Source of the DNA: Sporomusa silvacetica DSM 10669
GTDB lineage: Bacteria > Bacillota > Negativicutes > Sporomusales > Sporomusaceae
DNA length: 64,000 nucleotides
Direction of reading: 5' to 3'
Assembly (NCBI RefSeq): GCF_002257705.1
Contig: NZ_LSLK01000038.1
Location: 50,720 to 114,719, forward strand
Shown here one piece after another: positions 60,106 to 64,000 of the stretch. The notes under the pieces were generated by a model. The model ran no database searches, was not told where the DNA came from, and worked only from the letters and a program-made list of their open reading frames with translations. The first letter of the stretch is position 1; the number at the start of each line of letters is the position of its first letter. Made by a program: the position numbers and the translations under genes.

Positions 60106-62520
60106 GTGCAAAAAAAAATCTTAAAAAAGAGAATTCTACTTGCGCTATGTGTGGGCAGTATGATTACAATACAGCCTGCTTATGCTGCTGAAGTAGGATA
60201 TAGCGTCTCAGGCGATAATGTTACCTTAAATACCAGTGAAATTTCGGTTACAAAAACGGTTGCTGATTATATTAATGTAACTGGGGTTTCCAATAGAGGG
60301 TATAGTAATTTTATTCTTGGTAATCCGCTAACGACGATAACGGCAGAGGCAAAATCAACAGCTTGGTATGCGGACGCGTATGGAATATATAATTATGGCA
60401 CTGATGCAACAACCCAAATAAGTGGATCTGCTGCTATAACAGCAACCGCAACAAGTGGTAGCAAGAAGTCCGGCTATCCGAGTACGAATGCGCATGTGTA
60501 TGGGATATATAATTATGGCACTGATGCAACAACAAATATAAGTAAAGATGCCGCTATAAGAGTAAAAGCAACAGGTGGCAGCAGCGAATCGACTGGTTTT
60601 ATGGCAGATGCGAATGCGGAGGTATACGGGATAGATAATTATGGCACTGATGCAATAACAAGCATAAATGGAACTGCCGATATACAAGTAGAAGCGACAG
60701 GTGGCAGCGCCACGTCTAGTTTTATCGCGACTGCGAATGCATATGCGTATGGGATAGATAATTCTGGTGATGCTGCAATAACAACTATAAGCGGAGATGC
60801 CACTATAACAGCAACAGCAACAGGTGGTAGTGCTGCAAGTACGTATGCGTATGCGGCTGCATATGCATATGGGATATATAATTCTGGTACTGGCATAGTC
60901 AGCCTCGAAAAAAATGCAACTATCAGGGCAACGGCGACCGCAAATAGTGAGGATACCTATGCGTATTCCTTATATGCAACCGGTGGGACGATCAATATTA
61001 ATCAAGCTGACGGAAATCCTTATACCGTCAAACTCACCGGTGATGTGGTGGCAACAGGCGGCCTCGTTAATCTTAACTTGAATAACAGCAGCTCTTTTTT
61101 GCAGGGCAATGTCGTAACAAGCGGTAGTGGTACCGTAAAGCTGACACTGGCCAACAATGCCGTATGGCAGCCTGTCTATGATAATCGAAATGGTACCATT
61201 ACATATAATAGTAGTCTCTATTCAGCAACGTTAAATACCATCAATGCCCTTGATTTATCCGGAGGCATTGTCGATTTAACCTGGGATGCTGCAAGCAGAA
61301 CAAGCTCCTATAGGAACCTGGCGATTACCACCTTGAGTGGTACGGGAGGTACCTTTACGATTAATACAGATGTGGCGAATAATACGGGCGATACCATTAC
61401 AATTGGCACATTAAGTTCAGTAAGTAATCTAAAAGTAGCAGTAAACTATGACAGCAGCCTGGCGGCAATTACCCAGCCGACCACCTTGTATAGCTCCAGT
61501 TATACTCCCATCAGCGTAACCAACGGCGGTAGCAATCTAACTGTAACCGGAGTCACCACTGATAACGGTGCATATTCCATTACACCTACCTTTAGCGGGA
61601 CAACCTTAACAAGCCTTGCTGTCGGTGTCGGCAGCAATACCAAAGCAGCCGCAAGTTCAGCCAGCGGACAGGCAACTATGATGCAGACCAGTGTCAACCA
61701 TCTCAGAAAACGCCTTGGCGACCTGCGGAATGCACCCGAAAAAGAAGATGGTATTTGGGCAAGGGTATATAGCGGTGATCTGACCAATAACAAATATACC
61801 CCTGTAGAATCCGACTATAAGGGCATACAGGTAGGCTATGATAAAAGCAGACAAACAAGTGATGGCAGAATCTACACAGGCGGCGCGGTAAGCTATACCA
61901 AGGCTGATAACAGCTTTTACCGGGGCAGCGGGGATAGCAAAGTCAATGATGTGGCTTTATATCAAACCTGGCTGGGTAAAGACGGGCACTATTACGATAT
62001 TATCGCCAAACATGGTCGGTTAAGCAGTAATTATCATGTCACTGACTTAAGCAACAACTACTCCACGGCAGACTATAGCACCGGTACAGATAGCTTATCT
62101 GTGGAATACGGCTATAAAAAACAACTGGCAAATGGTTGGTATCTCGAACCGCAGACAGAATTAACTTTTGGGCATTTTAACAGCGTCAATTATACAACAA
62201 GCTCAGGCTTGAAGGTAAAACAAGACAGCCTGACTTCCCTAATCGGCAGAATAGGTCTTGGCGCAGGCAAGAAATTAAATAATGCGACTCAGTTGTATAC
62301 CTCGCTGTCGGTTTTACATGAATTTAAAGGCGAACAAAATATCAAAGCCGATAACCTAAACTATAACCAGGATTTAAGCGGCACTTGGTACGAATTTATC
62401 CTGGGAGCCAGCGCAAAACTGAGTGACCACAGCAACGGCTATATCAATGTAGAGAAACTGTTCGGCGGCGATGTCAGCAGTAACTGGCAGGTAAATGCCG
62501 GGTGCAGGTGGAGTTTTTAA
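60106..62520 (+). CDS. Autotransporter outer-membrane beta-barrel protein with tandem passenger repeats
   Basis: 804 residues. A signal peptide (KKRILLALCVGSMITIQPAYAAE) precedes a repeat-rich passenger and a C-terminal autotransporter barrel (about 540-804; GIWARVYSGDL, GGAVSYTKADN, NVEKLFGGDVSSNWQVN) ending in Trp-Ser-Phe, the classical outer-membrane signal. Residues about 80-290 hold five repeats of about 40 residues, each with YGI(Y/D)N(Y/S)GT and an Ala/Thr-rich strand, consistent with a beta-helix. It would be displayed on the cell surface, probably as an adhesin. GTG 60106 is preferred because of GGGGGA 9 nt upstream; ATG 60082 is also possible. Confidence 0.93.
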   Translation: MQKKILKKRILLALCVGSMITIQPAYAAEVGYSVSGDNVTLNTSEISVTKTVADYINVTGVSNRGYSNFILGNPLTTITAEAKSTAWYADAYGIYNYGTDATTQISGSAAITATATSGSKKSGYPSTNAHVYGIYNYGTDATTNISKDAAIRVKATGGSSESTGFMADANAEVYGIDNYGTDAITSINGTADIQVEATGGSATSSFIATANAYAYGIDNSGDAAITTISGDATITATATGGSAASTYAYAAAYAYGIYNSGTGIVSLEKNATIRATATANSEDTYAYSLYATGGTININQADGNPYTVKLTGDVVATGGLVNLNLNNSSSFLQGNVVTSGSGTVKLTLANNAVWQPVYDNRNGTITYNSSLYSATLNTINALDLSGGIVDLTWDAASRTSSYRNLAITTLSGTGGTFTINTDVANNTGDTITIGTLSSVSNLKVAVNYDSSLAAITQPTTLYSSSYTPISVTNGGSNLTVTGVTTDNGAYSITPTFSGTTLTSLAVGVGSNTKAAASSASGQATMMQTSVNHLRKRLGDLRNAPEKEDGIWARVYSGDLTNNKYTPVESDYKGIQVGYDKSRQTSDGRIYTGGAVSYTKADNSFYRGSGDSKVNDVALYQTWLGKDGHYYDIIAKHGRLSSNYHVTDLSNNYSTADYSTGTDSLSVEYGYKKQLANGWYLEPQTELTFGHFNSVNYTTSSGLKVKQDSLTSLIGRIGLGAGKKLNNATQLYTSLSVLHEFKGEQNIKADNLNYNQDLSGTWYEFILGASAKLSDHSNGYINVEKLFGGDVSSNWQVNAGCRWSF
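60367..60960 (+). repeat. Tandem repeats of about 126 bp in the autotransporter gene
   Basis: Units start with TATGGRATATATAATTMTGG-like sequence at about 60376, 60505, 60628, 60748 and 60868. Spacing is near 120-129 bp. The first three share GGCACTGATGCAA; later units diverge. Confidence 0.8.
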
Positions 62521-62609
62521 GCCAAAAGAAATTCATATCGCACGAATAGTGAACGCCACTTTAGCCTGCCGTTCCCCTGATCGGAATAATACTTTTGGAG
62601 GATGCGAAC

Positions 62610-63001
62610 ATGATTGATAATCTATTTGTTGTTAAAGTACTTTTACGGAGGGGCGTTTGGCGGCGCATTCAGTTATCTTCCAGGCATACGTTGCATGATT
62701 TGCATAAAGCAATACTGGAAGCTTATGATTTTTCTGATGACCATTTATATGCTTTTTTTATGAATGGTCAGCCGTGGCGGGGAGAAGCTTATTGGAGTCC
62801 CAACAATGATGAGGGGCCGTATGCTGATAAATTAAATTGGGGAATTTGAATTTAGAAATTAAGCAGAAGTTTTTGTACCTGTATGACTTTGGAGATGAAT
62901 GGACATTTTCGATACAAGTTGAAAAGATTTTAGAAACGGATGTTCCTGTTTTGAAGCCGAGTATTTTCGAAACACGTGGAGAAGCCCCGGAACAGTATTA
63001 G
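62610..63001 (+). pseudogene. Frameshifted plasmid pRiA4b ORF-3-like gene
   Basis: The first frame (62610-62849) reads MIDNLFVVKVLLRRGVWRRI, HTLHDLHKAIL and DDHLYAFFMNG, the start of the pRiA4b ORF-3 family, then hits TGA. The -1 frame continues at once with NLNLEIKQKFLYLYDFGDEWTF and ends GEAPEQY at 62999-63001, the rest of the same family. The break falls at a four-G run (62839-62842); one extra G would restore the frame. So this is a single-base frameshift: a decayed gene, a slippery site or a sequence error. GGAGG lies 8 nt before ATG 62610. Function of the family is unknown. Confidence 0.8.
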
Positions 63002-63201
63002 TAAAGTAAAGCAAGGAGTGGCGGGGTTATTGACACAAATTATGCTTTGAGTAAGCGCGACTGATGGGTGGGAGCATGCAAGGAAAATGAAAGATGTCAG
63101 CAACCCCGTCCCCGTGGCACCCTTCACCTACACAGTGGTTACAGTCTATTTTTGTTGTATAATAATGAAGGTAGCAACTAAAAGACAATGAGGTGAAATA
63201 C

Positions 63202-63729
63202 ATGGAATTTGAACAGGTTTTATATTTACGGCGAACTGCACGCAAATATCAGGCAACGCAAATCCAGGAATCAGATTTACAAAAAATATTAGATGCCGCG
63301 CAGACAGCGCCGTTGGCTGCGGGGGATGATAAAACTACACATATTACTGTTGTGCAGGAGCCAACCTTACTCAATCGTATTCGTGAAGTAACTCAAGTGA
63401 CTTCACGTAAGACAGGTAATTTATTTGATCCATTTTATGGAGCGCCAACGATTATCTTCTTATCTGCAACAGATTTATCAGAGGACTGTATTGAATATGC
63501 CAACATGGGTTGTGTAATCGAAAATATGATCTTGCAGGCAACTGCATTGAATCTAGGCAGTACCTATATATGGGGATGCTTAGGGAAATTACGTGATAAT
63601 ATAGAACTGATACAAAAAATGAATATTCCAGCTCAATATAAAATCCTATCGGCGTTGGCTATTGGTTATCCCACTACCCCCTTAGAAAAACGCGAGAAAA
63701 AAGATAAGATTTCAGTAAATAGAATTTAG
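63202..63729 (+). CDS. Nitroreductase-family protein
   Basis: 175 residues, a short nitroreductase-like flavoprotein. RRTARKYQATQIQESDLQKILDAAQTAPLA is the FMN-binding start of the family (usual form RRSxRxF). GCVIENMILQATALNLGSTYIWG is the central helix and dimer region, and ILSALAIGYPTTPLEKREK the typical end. Such enzymes reduce nitro groups, quinones or flavins with NAD(P)H. ATG 63202 has GAGGTG 6 nt upstream; a GTG at 63193 is the alternative. It is a lone gene ending at a terminator. Confidence 0.9.
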   Translation: MEFEQVLYLRRTARKYQATQIQESDLQKILDAAQTAPLAAGDDKTTHITVVQEPTLLNRIREVTQVTSRKTGNLFDPFYGAPTIIFLSATDLSEDCIEYANMGCVIENMILQATALNLGSTYIWGCLGKLRDNIELIQKMNIPAQYKILSALAIGYPTTPLEKREKKDKISVNRI

Positions 63730-63771
63730 ATTCGGATTTTACTGCGAACTAGGGGCTTGTCTCTTCTTGGA

Positions 63772-63816
63772 AGCATCCGGTTACGGGAATTAATTCCGCC
63801 TAACCGGATGCTTTTT
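63772..63816 (+). terminator. Intrinsic terminator after the nitroreductase gene
   Basis: A perfect 12-bp stem AGCATCCGGTTA/TAACCGGATGCT with five T. An inner GGGAATTAATTCC palindrome sits in the loop. Confidence 0.85.
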
Positions 63817-63888
63817 AACTTACAAGGGACGGTGTAAGTTTCTTGATAGGAACCCAATCTTTTTTCTTTCATACACTTGCAATTTATG

Positions 63889-64000
63889 GTACGCCAAGCC
63901 AAGCTTGGGGATATCTGGTGTGGTGAAAGTCCACACCGGGGAAAGGCCTAACCAGCCACCCGTATCGAGTGTTGCGCCGGTATTGGTAACAATGCCGGTG
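63889..64000 (+). mobile_element. 5' end of a group II intron (truncated by window edge)
   Basis: From GTACGCC (63889; 5' consensus GTGYG) the sequence runs through TGGTGTGGTGAAAGTCCACACC, GGGGAAAGGCCTAACCAGCC and CGAGTGTTGCGCCGGTATTGG, the order of domain I segments in bacterial group II introns with a reverse-transcriptase gene. The hairpin GTGTGG-TGAAAGT-CCACAC (about 63919-63937) is diagnostic. Any intron-encoded protein would lie beyond the window. Confidence 0.7.

Noticed and set aside
60367..60960. Regular repeats considered as a CRISPR array
   Set aside because: The repeats are in frame, encode YGIxN protein repeats, differ from each other and have no unique spacers of constant length.
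63090..63130. CCGTCCCCGTGGCACC-like stretch near the right end, considered as a REP/RAYT-type repeat
   Set aside because: Only one copy in the window and no adjoining transposase, so it cannot be supported here.

Overview
The window looks like chromosomal DNA of an anaerobic, endospore-forming, diderm Firmicute of the class Negativicutes (Sporomusaceae-like; inference). Spore traits are an alpha/beta-type SASP behind a sigma-G-like promoter, a SpoVD/PBP2-like transpeptidase with a PASTA domain, a Spo0E-like phosphatase and a DacF/PBP5-like carboxypeptidase. An autotransporter ending in a beta-barrel and C-terminal Phe shows an outer membrane. TTG and GTG starts with strong purine-rich ribosome binding sites are common. 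No rRNA, CRISPR array, intact transposase or plasmid/phage backbone was seen.

Layout. 0-9 kb: corA (minus) behind a structured leader, two tRNA-Ser genes, a hydrolase, an M19 dipeptidase, a TerC-family protein behind a structured RNA leader, the PBP, the SASP, and hypA-hypB-spo0E-like. 9.3-14.6 kb: an alanine module (permease, alr, AGCS symporter, ald). 14.7-22.8 kb: orphan CheR, carboxypeptidase, polysaccharide deacetylase, zinc-ribbon protein, a hybrid histidine kinase with a response regulator, and a secreted alkaline phosphatase. 23-36.1 kb: a glycogen cluster glgC-glgB-glgC-glgD-glgA-glgP plus a GH13-GH77 fusion. 36.1-43 kb: a sigma-54 signalling island (REC protein, NtrB-like kinase, NtrC-like activator, HD-GYP phosphodiesterase) with two -24/-12 promoters and matching inverted repeats upstream of each.

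43.2-52.4 kb: an Rrf2 regulator and cydAB, followed without an evident break by six genes: HEAT/WD40 protein, degenerate Hsp70/actin-fold protein, DUF1257 (Ycf35-like), Ycf46-like AAA+ ATPase, DUF2997 and a small radical-SAM protein. This is the best candidate for an undescribed system: a putative AAA+/chaperone/radical-SAM machine transcribed with cytochrome bd oxidase. 52.8-54.2 kb: a protein with an HEXXXH metal motif. 55.2-59.9 kb: a more GC-rich cassette (amidohydrolase, APC permease, AraC regulator) that looks acquired. 60.1-62.5 kb: autotransporter with tandem repeats. The right end has a frameshifted pRiA4b ORF-3-like gene, a nitroreductase and what looks like the 5' end of a group II intron cut by the window edge.

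All family calls come from reading translations and motifs by eye; no database search was run.
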